A stretch of 64,000 nucleotides of DNA. Origin: Trissonchulus latispiculum. Taxonomy: Eukaryota > Nematoda > Enoplea > Enoplida > Ironidae. A program made the translations under genes and the position numbers. Under the pieces are notes generated by a model that saw nothing but the letters and a program-made list of their open reading frames with translations, ran no database searches and was not told the origin of the DNA. Each line of letters begins with the position of its first letter. Position 1 is the first letter of the stretch. The stretch spans positions 1 through 64,000 of the forward strand of contig JASAND010017963.1 in the NCBI GenBank assembly GCA_030248195.1. Reading direction: 5' to 3'. Positions 1 through 40,899 of the stretch are shown in pieces.

Positions 1-105
1 GGCTCATATTAAGTATTTTAACTCTTGTCTTTTACGTATTTAAATGCTGCCCTTAGCTCATATTGCATTTTACATGCGACTGCAAGGAGCATTTTTCCTA
101 CTTGT
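1..105. mobile_element. Terminal inverted repeat fragment of ACAAGTAGG element (cut by window start)
   Basis: The sequence ends in GCATTTTTCCTACTTGT at position 105. It matches the right ends of the elements finishing at 22847 and 26517, including the GCTCATATT sub-repeats and the ATGCGACTGCAAGGAGC block. The left part of this copy lies outside the window. No transposase is seen. The superfamily is not identified. Confidence 0.7.
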
Positions 106-607
106 ATAATATATATATATATATATATAATATGCACATGTATGTATACGTTTATGCCTATTTTGATCCCCATGAAATGAATATTTAGGGAGATAAAATG
201 GTTCCTTTGGAACTTTGTAAGTTTGAAATTGTTTATGCGTGTTGGATAATCCAACTCTTATGGTTCACATTCATTATGGCGGGGATTCTGGTTTATATAT
301 TCAACCCTATTCCTAGTCACTACATATATATCCATCATTCGTTAGATATACATGTATATAGGTCTTATATAATACATATATATGTATATCTATAGTCACT
401 CCGCCACAACATTGCATATCAGTCAACACTTAGGCTTGAATATGTGGTATATAGTCACGTAAGCCTGATACTACCATGTCCACTTCTTGAGTCTCTGGTC
501 CACTCTGGGGTCTTTAATTAAGAAAATTGGCTGGGGTTGATTTTTTACTTTATCTACGCTCAACAAGTATACGTACGTCCGTTAGCACAATAGCACTTTA
601 CGTACGT

Positions 608-660
<53 letters not shown>

Positions 661-2068
661 TACTTGGCGTCATGCCTGCATGAAACGTGTGCCGGATACT
701 GCATATGCGTACATATGTACGTATATATGTGAAATATAGTCTTGCGGTATATGTGGGAGGGAACTTTTATTTTTATATGCTTATATTTGGTTGTCGATGA
801 GTTTTTCCATACCACGGGAAGGAGGGATCTCTGCGGATAGATTTGAAAGAGATTTCTTTGTCGACTGAGAATGAATATTTGACGAGGAAGAACCAAGAGG
901 CAGAGGTATATATATATATATATATACGTAGTGTTGAGAAACTTGATGTTTTGACAGACAATTATGCCCGACGACATTACTTGTGGAAAACAAGACATCG
1001 TTAAAGTTGGAAAAGTAGCAATGTGTATATAATGTAATCCGTATGGCATGCGTATCGAGATCAGTGCTTCCAACCAACTATATATACCAAAATATATTAT
1101 AATATTATATATATATTATTAAAAATATTATATATATACGTATACAAATATAATAAATATCTATACATTTTTGCTGCTGAGCTAAAAATTAAACAGTTTT
1201 TATGTTACTTGAATTTAAGCTTAAAATTGCTAAGAAATGCTAACAGAAACCTAAAAATCCGGCGATGCAGGCAACTTTTTCAAGATTTGCCCTCAAAACC
1301 CTATTTTTCGGTTGTCTTTTGAAGTCTTGGCGGGCCGCCAGGCAGTAATCTTGAAGGGGGGCGACCCAAGTTTGGGGGCCCAACTCCTCCTCTAGGAAAA
1401 AGCCAGGTATTACGTAAAGCGTATGTAGACATGTATATATATATACGGGTGTAGCTTACTTTTATTTCATTTGTTTTGAAATTTTCCGTTGGTATTAAAT
1501 TTACCTGTCTTTAGTTGTAATTAAGCGTTTTGGCAGAGAGAAGCATAACAAAGGAGAAGCCCCAGGTACGAGTGACAGCTACGGACATTTGTCTACTGAA
1601 TTTGTTGCCGTCTGCGATTTGCCTAGGTCCTAGTCTCCTTTCTATGCTTTTATATACACAATATATACGTACTGGTGATATATATATTTATATACACCTA
1701 GTATATATATCTAGGCAAACAGACTGGACTTTTCTGGTACGAAAATATGAATTAATTGTGAAGATAGCGTTATATATACTCCATATATTTCGTATTAATT
1801 CACTTGTTTGCAGTTATCCCAATAAATCCTAAATTTCGATAACTTCTCACGTCAGAAATGCGTAGTGTTGAATGGATAGAATTTACTTACTTAATTGTAT
1901 GCACCTGCATCGAAAATCGAAATGGAAATCGAAATATTTTCCAGAACTTTTTTCTTCGATCAGGAAAAGAATAGCCTAAGAAAGCCTATGCGTATTCTTC
2001 ATGCATGCAAATCTGATTTTGCTAATTTAAATTCTAAGTTCGTTAATCTTGATTTTTACTTGTTTTAG
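106..2068. other. AT-rich non-coding stretch, probably kinesin intron or 5' region
   Basis: No convincing exon was found here. It holds several (TA)n runs, some embedded in short ORFs rich in YIYIY that are microsatellite artefacts. The missing first kinesin exon(s), which should encode the strand containing CRFRPLN, were searched for by eye on the + strand and not found. They are probably upstream of the window, although a very short exon could be missed. Confidence 0.5.
610..657. repeat. (TA)n microsatellite
   Basis: About 24 uninterrupted TA dinucleotides are directly visible. Shorter TA runs occur near 110-130, 906-926 and 1080-1140. Confidence 0.95.
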
Positions 2069-32211
<30,143 letters not shown>

Positions 32212-33242
32212 GGTTGGAATTGAACTTTGTTGTCAAGGTTTCTTTCTTTGAAGACTTCCTTTTTGGTTTGCATTCATTACCGAGAATTGCTTTGCTTTAC
32301 CGAGAATTGCTTAGCCGAGAAAAGCAAACGCGAGAATTAGTTTTACTGAGGATTTTGAAATGAGTTTGATGTTGAAATTAAAATTTTTTGATATATTTGA
32401 ACTCAGCGTGGTCGAAAACACACCCGCAAAAAATTTCAGCTCGATTAGTGAAGGTTTGGAACTTCTATGGCTGCAGAAAGCCTATACACAGGAGATCCGA
32501 CAGACTGAAGATGGCGGTTTCGCCAATTTTTGAAGATTAAGGTTGACATAAAAATTTTTTCACGCGGCAGAATTTCTTCCCATTTGGCACAAATGAATAC
32601 TCCTATAGGGCCTCCTTTTATGCCAAATTACAGCATTATAGCTGGTACCAGTAATAAAATTTTCCTTTCGTTAGCCAAAAATTTTTAAATTTTTGCCGAA
32701 ACTTCAACTTTGATGAGTAATTCCGTTAGCTAAGATCTGAGTACCCGGTATTTTTTGACCCACCTATGCTCTAAATCTTCGCCAAAAAGTAGGCCATTCA
32801 GACAAATTCGGGGCACCCCCATTTTAGTCGCCTTTCCCCCCTCCCCCCCCCCCCCTTATCTCGGTAATAAACGCACACGTTCTTTCTGCATGCGATGAAA
32901 CCTTCTTCTGTTATGTTGCACATACTGGTTGAAAGATTTTTTAGCTTTTGTCTTTGTTTCGACATCCAGTGATGGTTACCATCTTTCGGGTCCGATTTGT
33001 ATGAGGACACTTTGTTTATGTACTGAGGATGTCCATTGGTCTTTTGGTTGTAATAAGTTTCTTTTAAAACACGATTTTTATTCGGCAGTATTTGGTTCAT
33101 TTTCAATTTCTACCAAAATTTACTTTTTTCTTTTCAGTTAGACTGGAAGAAGCGACCTGTTGCTGACATTACAGTTTCGTCTCTGCTGTTTCTTCTTGGC
33201 CTGTGAACTGTGATGCTGTTGCAACTATTCTAAACTCTAGTG

Positions 33243-33248
33243 ATTAAA
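33243..33248 (+). terminator. Probable kinesin polyadenylation signal ATTAAA
   Basis: ATTAAA lies ~1.03 kb after the TAA stop, or about 100 nt after the optional 3' UTR acceptor at 33137. No AATAAA is nearer. Assignment is tentative. Confidence 0.35.
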
Positions 33249-33259
33249 TATAAACGTAT

Positions 33260-35540
33260 TTACAGACATTGTCTCGACTTAGCTTTTCAAACTTTATCTG
33301 TTATATAACGTCAATGCATGTATATGTGCTCGATTATAGAATTTTTGATTCTCGATCTATTTATTTCCTTTTCAGTATTGCATCTTATTAATTATTATTC
33401 TTATCTGTTTTTGTGTGTCTGTAATGTTGCTTGTTTAAAATGTTCCATTTGCTTCTCAGTGAAAGAATTATGAGTTTGTCGCTTGATTCAATACCTAACG
33501 TATGTAATTCAAAAAACCGCTATGGGATTGGATAGGTAGAAAGAAAAGAACAGAAATTTAGGTTAATCCAGTAGCGTATTGCTTGGGATTTTTGATTTGT
33601 TAAAATAGCTAGGAGAAACTATTAGTATTGTTTCAGGAGGAATGTCGTAGACATAATCCATGTGGTTAGCCTTTGATGACTTGTATTGTTTTCGTGTTTT
33701 ATTAAGTGTATTTTAAGCTTTTATTTTGTGCAACTGTATTTTACCACCGTCCACAGTGTTGTCGCTGAGTTTAACTATCTGTCCGTAGTTGAATCCGGGA
33801 ATGATTAGATCAACTTTTTCTCCGCTTTCGTTTCGTTGAGCTGAGTGAAATTGAGCTTTCTAAATATTTTCAAATTATTCCTCCATCGTTAAAGGGAGGC
33901 TACGAACAGTTTTTTGCTGTGATTTCAAAATCATCTGCAATTTTGCCAAACATTGATATTTTAGGTTTTTAAATCCGTTAGTTGGATACCGATCTCCCAT
34001 CTAAGTGTATATACCGGCTTTTAACTTTTTTATTAGAACAAATTAAAAAATGCGTGAGTTTTGCAAAAAATGTTCTTGTTTCTATGTCTGAAAAATGCGT
34101 GTCCGTTCTGTGTTCCTGTTTCGTGTTGTGTTGTAAGTTCGTCTGCTTTGTGCGGTGGCCCATCGATCAAAATTTTAATTTTACTATAAAATGCTTTGTT
34201 TGTTTTTACTGTGGCTAATCTGTTTTGGCTTTCGAATTGGAAATTAATTCCAAACATTTGTGTCAAAAAGTTTTATATTCATGACCGTAAAGCGGTGAAT
34301 AATCTACAGTTTGTGCTTGTTTGCTAAGCTGAGCGCACCGTTCTGTGTTCATAAGCTGGTCTATGCTAAGAGCTGGCAACTCAGCTCCAGCTGATCTGAT
34401 GTCTGAAGCAGTGACGTTCTATGCATTGCTGTAAAGCAATTAGAGCTCAAAGCGGGGAAGAAGCTTGACTGGTTTACGTTTGGGCGAATTTCAATGGTTC
34501 TTTCTGTATAGTAAAGTTTTTATATGCTCTTTTTAGTTGTCGAGCTTTATCCTTTGCTAGAAGGCTCCGTTGCTGCATTGGTATCGTGTTGTGTTGTCTG
34601 TGAATGTGTGTCTTAGTTATGGTGTTGTAATCGTGCCCGTTTGTACTTGTTTTAGATTCGATCAAATTAGATACGAGACCTCTATTTTCAAAACTTGAAT
34701 ATATTTGAAATTTCATTCAGACACGCAGCATTTCCCGTCATTTCATTTTGGGTGTTCCTGTGTTATAATAGTAGTTCCACATATTATCATATATGTTAAT
34801 GTTCTTAATACAAATGGTATCTGTTGTTATTTATTTTTGCATTAGCTCACAGCTAGCTCAGAACTTTTACTTTTTTCGGAAGTATTGACCATGACTCTTT
34901 TCTCCTAACAAATCTTCAGTGAAAATAATTCCTGCTTCTTAAAGGCTAATCTATAATTAACCTTTTACTTGAAACAAGGCTTAGTCCCTGAGTTTGGTTC
35001 TCATAATATAAGTATAAATATACGGCAATCTTACTGAATTTGTATACTATACGGTATCGCGTTGCTGCGTAGTAGCCTTAGCCTTTTGCTATTTGTATTG
35101 TAATTATACGTATATATGTGTCTATTTATCATCATGTTTTGTGAGTTGTCTGCAACGCAGTGCTTTCTTATGCCTGGTTGTTGTCGTTGTCAATAATAAA
35201 CAGTTAAACCTAGTCTTCTCTGTGTTTCATGATATTGAGTTCTTGCAAGTGCAGAAGTTTTGTGAAAAAATGTTAGCGCTACGGTACGGTCCACGTACTT
35301 TGGAGATGTTAATCCGCGCGAAATTCACGACGTTTTTATTGCACCGAACGAAATGAGGCAAAACTTGCTGTCCTCGCTCACCATTAAAGCTCTGGTTTTT
35401 TTATGACGAAACTGCCCCACCCCACTGTAGGTTATGTGAGTTCTCTGTTATAGGAGTATCAGTTGTAAACATGTTATGACATGTCTCTGTCACACCTTCC
35501 TAGGCTCGTTTTGTAGTAGGGATAACTCGATTGTTCCGGA
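33260..35540. other. Intergenic AT-rich stretch, no gene recognised
   Basis: Only short ORFs without family features are present on either strand, many using TTTTT-rich codons. No transposon ends or tandem arrays were identified. Confidence 0.5.
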
Positions 35541-35559
35541 GCTTTGCGGAGGAATAAGC

Positions 35560-35800
35560 GCTAGTTACAACAGCTGGTGGTACCAGCCTCGGATACTACA
35601 AAACTTTCTCAGCTGTAGCCACAAGGCTATTCATCCTTAAGTTGTCGGTAAATGAGTATACACCACCACGGTTTGAAGGTAACAGAAGCTTATGTAATAG
35701 TGTCATTCCCTCCGTTCCATGGATGTATTCGTCATTTGAGCTATCTCTACGGAGGTGACTAAATTCATGATCCGGTTAGGAGTGGATGCCGAGTTCAGGA
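35560..35800 (+). repeat. SINE-like repeat copy 2 (diverged)
   Basis: It has GGCTATTCATCCTTAAGTTG, GTCGGTAAATGAGTA and GAAGGTAACAG in the same order as copies 1 and 3, and later a GAGGTGACT block. The head is not recognisable. An ORF of 127 codons on the minus strand at 35795-36178 overlaps its tail and has no family features. Confidence 0.45.
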
Positions 35801-36664
35801 TCGGGTGTCTAAGAATAGGATCCATCTCAGGATCGACTTAACCCTTTCATGCCTGAATTTCCTCATCATCCATGGCGGCAGGCGGATTGTGCGTCCATAT
35901 TGGGAGCCTCCACCTACATACTCAGCACACGTCTTTGCAAGGCAGACAACGAAGGGAAGCCCGGAATAGGGCGTTAGAAGAGGTCCAGCCGCGCGGTAGC
36001 ATAATTTAAGGCCAGGAAGTATGCAGCTCCGACATGACTGAAGATAATAACAGAAAGGAGAAGGATCAGCCATGCCCCGTAAGATTGGAAACCATTTAGC
36101 GCCGTTTACCAGACGGATGTCAGGCGACACCTGTGCGGATGTCCATTTGATGGGGTCCATGTCCACCGGATTTCCCATGGAGGTGGTTCCATTGCCCCCT
36201 GAATTTCCTCAGGGCTAACAGTTGTAAATGACCAATTTCACATTTTGGCTGCCATTTTTTACTGAGAGCACATAGAAATTAATTCCCTATCGATTGTTTC
36301 AGTTCCATCTCTCTCTATGTTCTCTACATTTCGAATGTAAACCCATTTGAAGGGTCCCCGATGGCCGTATACCCAAGAAAAGTTAGAAGCCGTCAAAGTC
36401 GGAAAACTACGAATGTTTTCTAAGCTTTCATTGCAGAAAAAAGTCAAGGTGCAAGAATTGATTCTGAGACGGAGTAAACTATGCGTTATTTTACGCTTTT
36501 GCGCCTTCCACCCACCTCCAGCCCTAACTTGATTTTTGAATAAATTTGAAATTTTGTATGAGTGCATACTGGATGGATTCATTTGGATGAATCCAAAAAT
36601 TTAACAATTTTTAGTTTGGTAAGGGAAGGGGTGACCAAGGAGAACCAAAAAAATTTGCTGGAAA

Positions 36665-36843
36665 TTTGCATACAGGGGTTTTCAGGGGCGCTGAGCACGA
36701 ATCTGAAATCCGTTTATCGATTCAGCTTTTCGTTAGCTCAGTAATAAACTAAAGTTGTTAGCTCAACATGTTAGCTTATACTGAGCTAACGAAAAGCTGA
36801 TTCAGATTCGTGCTCAGCGCGCCTGGAAACCCCCTGTATGCAA
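36665..36843. repeat. Near-perfect foldback (hairpin) repeat
   Basis: The left arm contains TTGCATACAGGGGTTTTCAG and GCTTTTCGTTAGCTCAGTA. The right arm contains the inverse TACTGAGCTAACGAAAAGC and CCCCCTGTATGCAA. Arms are ~75 nt with a short loop around 36750. The transcript would form a long hairpin. It is not within a gene. Confidence 0.85.
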
Positions 36844-36907
36844 GCTCTCATCAAAAGCTTTTCAAAAAATATTCCTGTTTGAATTTTTCACATAAATCGA
36901 AATATTC

Positions 36908-37235
36908 GAAATGGCCGAGTGATCTACGGCCTACTTCCGATCTCAGGTGGTTCGATGCCAGGAGGAGGGCACAAATCTTCCCTCGGCTCTAGCCAAGCCA
37001 GCTATCCATCCTTAACTGGTCGGTAAATTAGTACCACTACGGTGGGAAGATAACAGGAGGCTGCCTATCGAAGGGCCGACCCCCTTCCACAGATGCAGTC
37101 TTCATTTGAGGTGACACTCCTGGCTCTACGGCTGAGAATCCGGTAATGAGCACCGGCACCCCATGTCTGTGACAGGACGGAGATAGGCTCCAGAGGTAAA
37201 CCTTAGAGATATTTCTAGTATCTCTGTGGTATTCT
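36908..37235 (+). repeat. tRNA-derived SINE, copy 3 with intact A and B boxes
   Basis: The head has a Leu/Ser tRNA-like A box TGGCCGAGTGATC (36912) and a B box GGTTCGATGCC (36949-36959), at tRNA spacing. The shared body follows: CTCTAGCCAAGCCAGCTATC, CTGGTCGGTAAAT and GAGGTGACACTCCTGGCTC. RNA polymerase III transcription is expected from the boxes. No family name is assigned. Confidence 0.75.
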
Positions 37236-37674
37236 CCCCTTCCGCGTTGTCAGCACATAGTTTTGCTTTATGCGGACTACGGAGTAAGATGCATTTTGCT
37301 TCTAAAAAGGTTTATGAGGTTTCTAAAATTTAAAATAACTGGTTTTAATAAGTCCACATGTTCTGCCTGACACCATACAATGTTCAAGCAAAGTGAGCAA
37401 AGGGGATCTTATTTTCAGAATACGTGTGGGATTGGGGAAGTAAAGAGCGATCATATGACTCCGGCATTTTGACCTTCAATAGATAAAAGGACTGCCTAGT
37501 CATAAACCTTAGAAGTCAGCACTAGCTAGGTTGTGATCCAGATCAATAAAACAATCGACTGTATATATGTGTAGTATGAATCTGTCATCGTGCCTTTCTG
37601 TTACCTACATGTATTCGGTTCGACTTAACATTTTAGGTTTTATTCCTTAAGTGAATCGTTTCTTGTGTCCGAAG

Positions 37675-37851
37675 ATGCAGTTTTGGCGCTCTGCCGGACT
37701 CACATACCTCCGCTATTCTCAGATTGCTGCTCAGGCAGTTCGGCGGTCGTTGAAGCCAAAGCTTAAGACTGAAGCTCTGAAGACCGAAGGGACCAGCATC
37801 AAAATAACCTATTGGGAAAACGGAAAACCGCTCAAGAAGGACCTAATCTAA
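37675..37851 (+). CDS. ATP5F1E: ATP synthase subunit epsilon, mitochondrial
   Basis: A 58-residue protein of the F1 central stalk, where epsilon packs with gamma and delta in the mitochondrial matrix. The first 25 residues, MQFWRSAGLTYLRYSQIAAQ then AVRRS, match the family signature (W-R-x-A-G-L-x-Y-I/L-R-Y-S-Q-I-x-A-x-A-V-R). The family is typically about 50 residues, so this copy has a C-terminal extension of about 7 ending KPLKKDLI. ATG at 37675 is chosen because it places W4 as in animal homologues; the upstream in-frame codons begin with GTG. No intron interrupts the coding part, although TTTTAG at 37631-37636 could end a 5' UTR intron. It lies downstream of kinesin on the same strand and converges on the P450 cluster. 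Confidence 0.9.
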   Translation: MQFWRSAGLTYLRYSQIAAQAVRRSLKPKLKTEALKTEGTSIKITYWENGKPLKKDLI

Positions 37852-38116
37852 TGCGCGGTTTTGTGACTTAATGACTTTCTACCATTGCCCTCTTTGTCTG
37901 TGTGTGAAGTCAAGTTATACAATATTGGTTAGAAGTAGAATAAGAATACGATTTGACTGACGTAAACTTGGCGATTGAAGACTGTTCATCGCACAATATG
38001 TACACGTAATTTCATAAAATTTGCTTTTTCTAAAGTTGGTTCGATTGGTTAAGTAGTTTGTTATTTTGACTGATGTGATGGATTGGTGTTTCAGTAGTGT
38101 AATGTTTTGTTTTCTT

Positions 38117-38122
38117 AATAAA
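38117..38122 (+). terminator. Polyadenylation signal AATAAA for the epsilon subunit gene
   Basis: AATAAA lies ~266 bp after the TAA stop at 37851, in AT-rich sequence with downstream T-rich tract. It is the first canonical signal after the gene. Confidence 0.6.
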
Positions 38123-38319
38123 ATAATGTTATAGTTTTTGGCATAAGGTTAGAGAGGGAGGTCCAATTTTCCTTTATTTTCTGGTAGAAACTAAGCTTTG
38201 AGAATTAGTCTGTCAGAGTAAGTAGCTTTACTAATTGACTTCGCTATTACAAACAACTGCAATTATATCTATGTATTGAGCGAACTATTATGATTAGCTG
38301 ATATATATCAAATTTACAA

Positions 38320-38705
38320 TATAGAGTGCACAATATAAGCGTTTGCTACTGCAAACACTGTGTGTTATCAGAGCAAAATCAGCTCTGCTCGCTAACGGCT
38401 TACCCCCCCTCCCCCAATTAGACCTATCACTTTACGCGTTCTATGCTCTGCTTGTATTCGAAAGCTCGAAGCAGACACAAAATTCGCTAACAAACTGCTT
38501 GTGTTTCGTTCGTTTTATTCGTTTCAGGCATATAAAGCTAGTGAGCGTACGGTTTTCGGGTGCTGAATAGGTACTGATTTTCGGGGTGGGGGTCACTAGA
38601 CTAGGGGATGATTTGTGGTGGGGGGATCAGTCGTTTGCGAACAGAGCAAAGTTTTTGCTCTGATAACAGAGAGTGTGCCCACGCCTAGTGGCACACACTT
38701 ATGTA
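38320..38705. mobile_element. Diverged CAAGAGT-family element next to the P450 pseudogene
   Basis: It contains TGTTATCAGAGCAAAA, GCTCGCTAACGGC and, inverted on the right, TTTTTGCTCTGATAACA and CTAGTGGCACACACTTATG. These are the sub-terminal blocks of the element at 61370-62963. The outer ends are degraded, so the limits are approximate. Confidence 0.65.
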
Positions 38706-38793
38706 TTCTTGGTACCATCAGCCACGTATATTTTAGTACAAAATAAAACAGGATTTCATGCTTCAGTTAAATTGAAGCTTGTCTCTCAGAAAA

Positions 38794-40291
38794 TTATTTC
38801 CTTATACAAAGTTTCAGTTTGTGAGGGGTTGGACTAAGGAAACCACCCAAGTCTAATCCATACAAAGGATCTCCTGTAACACTCGTTTCGTCTAGTTTAA
38901 CTTCAAAAGCTTGCATGATGGCGGTAAACATCAAAAGCATTTGTTGCTTTGCTATGGATTCGCCGGGACATCTCCTTTTGCCACTGGAAAACGTAATGCT
39001 TTCCTCTATCATTCCTCCATCTAACATGCCGTTTGATGTTACAAAGCGTTCTGGCAAAAAGGATTCATGATCTTCAAAATTGGATCCATCATGGTTGGCG
39101 CACCAAAGAATGGGGTAAACGTGACATCCTTTTCTCAGAATATACCCTCCGAAATCTGTATCTTTTTCTATCAAATGTGGGCCAGGAAAAATGAAAGTTG
39201 GTTGCCCACCTAAGCTCTTCAAAAATGCAAGCTTTGCAGTAAATGAGTTTGTCCCAATGCTCGTACATGTTAGGAAGTTCGTTTCCCTCCAACAGGCTGT
39301 CAATTTCTTCATGAACCTTTTGTTGGATTTCTGGATGACAGGCCATCAACAATAAAAGCCATTCCATATTCTCTGCCACAGTAAAGAAACCTCCGTCATA
39401 CAAATCGACTGCAATTCGTTTAATGTCATTTTCACCGAAAAATTTCCTCTCTGGCTCAGGGAGTTCAGCTTCTGTTTTGCACAAGCTGTCAACTATTGTA
39501 CAGATCTCCTGATTTGGTTGATAGGAGAGTATTTGTTCCATGACGTTATCCACAAAAAGTTTATACTTTCCTGCTAACTCCTTCTTTTTTCCCTGCAGCA
39601 CTGGTCTTAAGGTTGGAAATGTGTCGGAAATCCAGGCAAAGATTCCGGCGGTTGCCAAGAAATCTTCCATTATTACAGATAATCTGGCCATAAATTTATT
39701 TTCAGGATCAGTTTGGGTACCAAAGGTCAGGGACGAGGTCACGGCTATGGTGCAGCTCATCAGATCGCCTTTAGTGGTCACTGCCTGGCTTGCGCTGTCT
39801 TTCCATCGGTTAAGCAGCCAGTGCAAACATTTGTGAACATTTTCTTCGAGTTTTGCATTTTTTTGAGCTGGCAAACTGCCCCAGGGCATGCAAAGCTACT
39901 TTTCTTGATTTTTGCCAGGTCACCCCATTAGCAGCGATGATTCTATCTTCACCAGCATCCGTCAGCAGGTCGCTCATGAAACTTGGCGGATGAGTAACAA
40001 AATCTGGCCGCTTCAATGCTTCTTTTATTACTTTATTAGTTAACAGTAATACTAGTGTGACTTCGCCCTTTGAACCTGACAAATCGGGCCGTACTTTCTG
40101 AATAGATCTGTTGCAATCTCTCGAAACTGTCGTTTATCAAATAGCAGCGGTAAATAACCAAAGAAAGGGACAGAAAAAGGCCCTGGTGGCTCCGCACGCC
40201 GACGAATATAACGACGGATAGAAACAATTAGAAAGATTATTGCAAAAGCAACATAACCATAAGTTGAAAATATTATGCTGAATAAGCTCAT
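38794..40291 (-). pseudogene. Cytochrome P450, single exon, broken by three frameshifts
   Basis: Haem-thiolate enzyme of the same subfamily as the two intact neighbours, aligned along its whole length. It begins ATG at 40291 with a membrane anchor, has PPGP, then shifts frame near 40065 (VQR/GEV region, one base lost), near 39852 (one extra A in a run of seven) and near 39195 (after FHFSWP). The C-terminal part keeps PERF and the haem loop FSSGKRRCPG. The I-helix reads DGGFFTV, lacking the usual acidic residue, and EELR is present. Every break is a small indel, one in a homopolymer, so sequencing error cannot be excluded. But all kinesin exons and both sister genes are error-free, which favours a real, recent pseudogene. 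Confidence 0.85.
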
Positions 40292-40641
40292 TGCCTTTTT
40301 TGAGTGAGCTTTGTAATCAGCAGCAGGTCTGCAATGTTGAAGTGATAGGTTGAAAAAATGTCTGGCTGTCTGAATTTATAATGGCAAGCTTTCCAAGTTG
40401 AAACCGGTTCCTTGTCTTAAAATCAGCAAGTCCAACGATGCTTTCTGCCGCTAAAAGTTAAAAAGTTAAACGTTCTGCCGAAATGCAGAGCAAATCATAA
40501 ACCCATTCCAGTTTTTAATCGCATAATGTACACTTCAGCATAGACTGGACTGAAGACAAATCCAGATAGAGCAATTCTGAACGTCAGAAACAAAGCCAGT
40601 TTTAAAACGAGTTATAGAAAAATTGATCTTGGTTATTGCAG

Positions 40642-40893
40642 ATGACCGACGACTCACGTTGCTTCGATGCAATAGCAAACCTCTCGTGTTACGAGCGGGA
40701 AACTTGGGGAAACGAGGTGGGGAAATTAGGAACCCTTCTGCCTCTGCTCGGCGGTTTAATAGATTTTTTACTCATGGCTCGCCCATATTGTAGGCACACG
40801 ACGTGGCCGGCCCGTAAATGGTGCTCCTTGCTGACCTCAGGCAAGAGTAGATCCCGTAAGCTCGCTGACCGCAGTCAAGACGGGGCGAAATGA
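40642..40893 (+). CDS. Unassigned 83-codon ORF upstream of the P450 pseudogene
   Basis: ATG follows a good acceptor-like TTATTGCAG, and the ORF runs to TGA at 40891-40893. It is less AT-rich than its surroundings. It has a hydrophobic stretch LGTLLPLLGGLIDFLLMA and a basic C-terminus. No family is recognised. It could be an exon of an unknown gene, a transposon fragment or chance. Confidence 0.2.
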   Translation: MTDDSRCFDAIANLSCYERETWGNEVGKLGTLLPLLGGLIDFLLMARPYCRHTTWPARKWCSLLTSGKSRSRKLADRSQDGAK

Positions 40894-40899
40894 AGATCA

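Noticed and set aside
582..1073. 163-codon minus-strand ORF
   Set aside because: It runs through two (TA)n tracts giving YIYIY stretches; no family features.
1530..1832. 100-codon ORF upstream of kinesin exon 2069 as a candidate first exon
   Set aside because: Its translation lacks the kinesin N-terminal block (CRFRPLN) and does not lead into GKVFIFDK; the frame is set by AT-rich sequence.
35795..36178. 127-codon minus-strand ORF
   Set aside because: It overlaps the tail of a SINE-like repeat, shows no domain features and has no splice context.
37651..37674. 8-codon N-terminal extension of ATP5F1E
   Set aside because: It starts with GTG; ATG at 37675 matches the family start.
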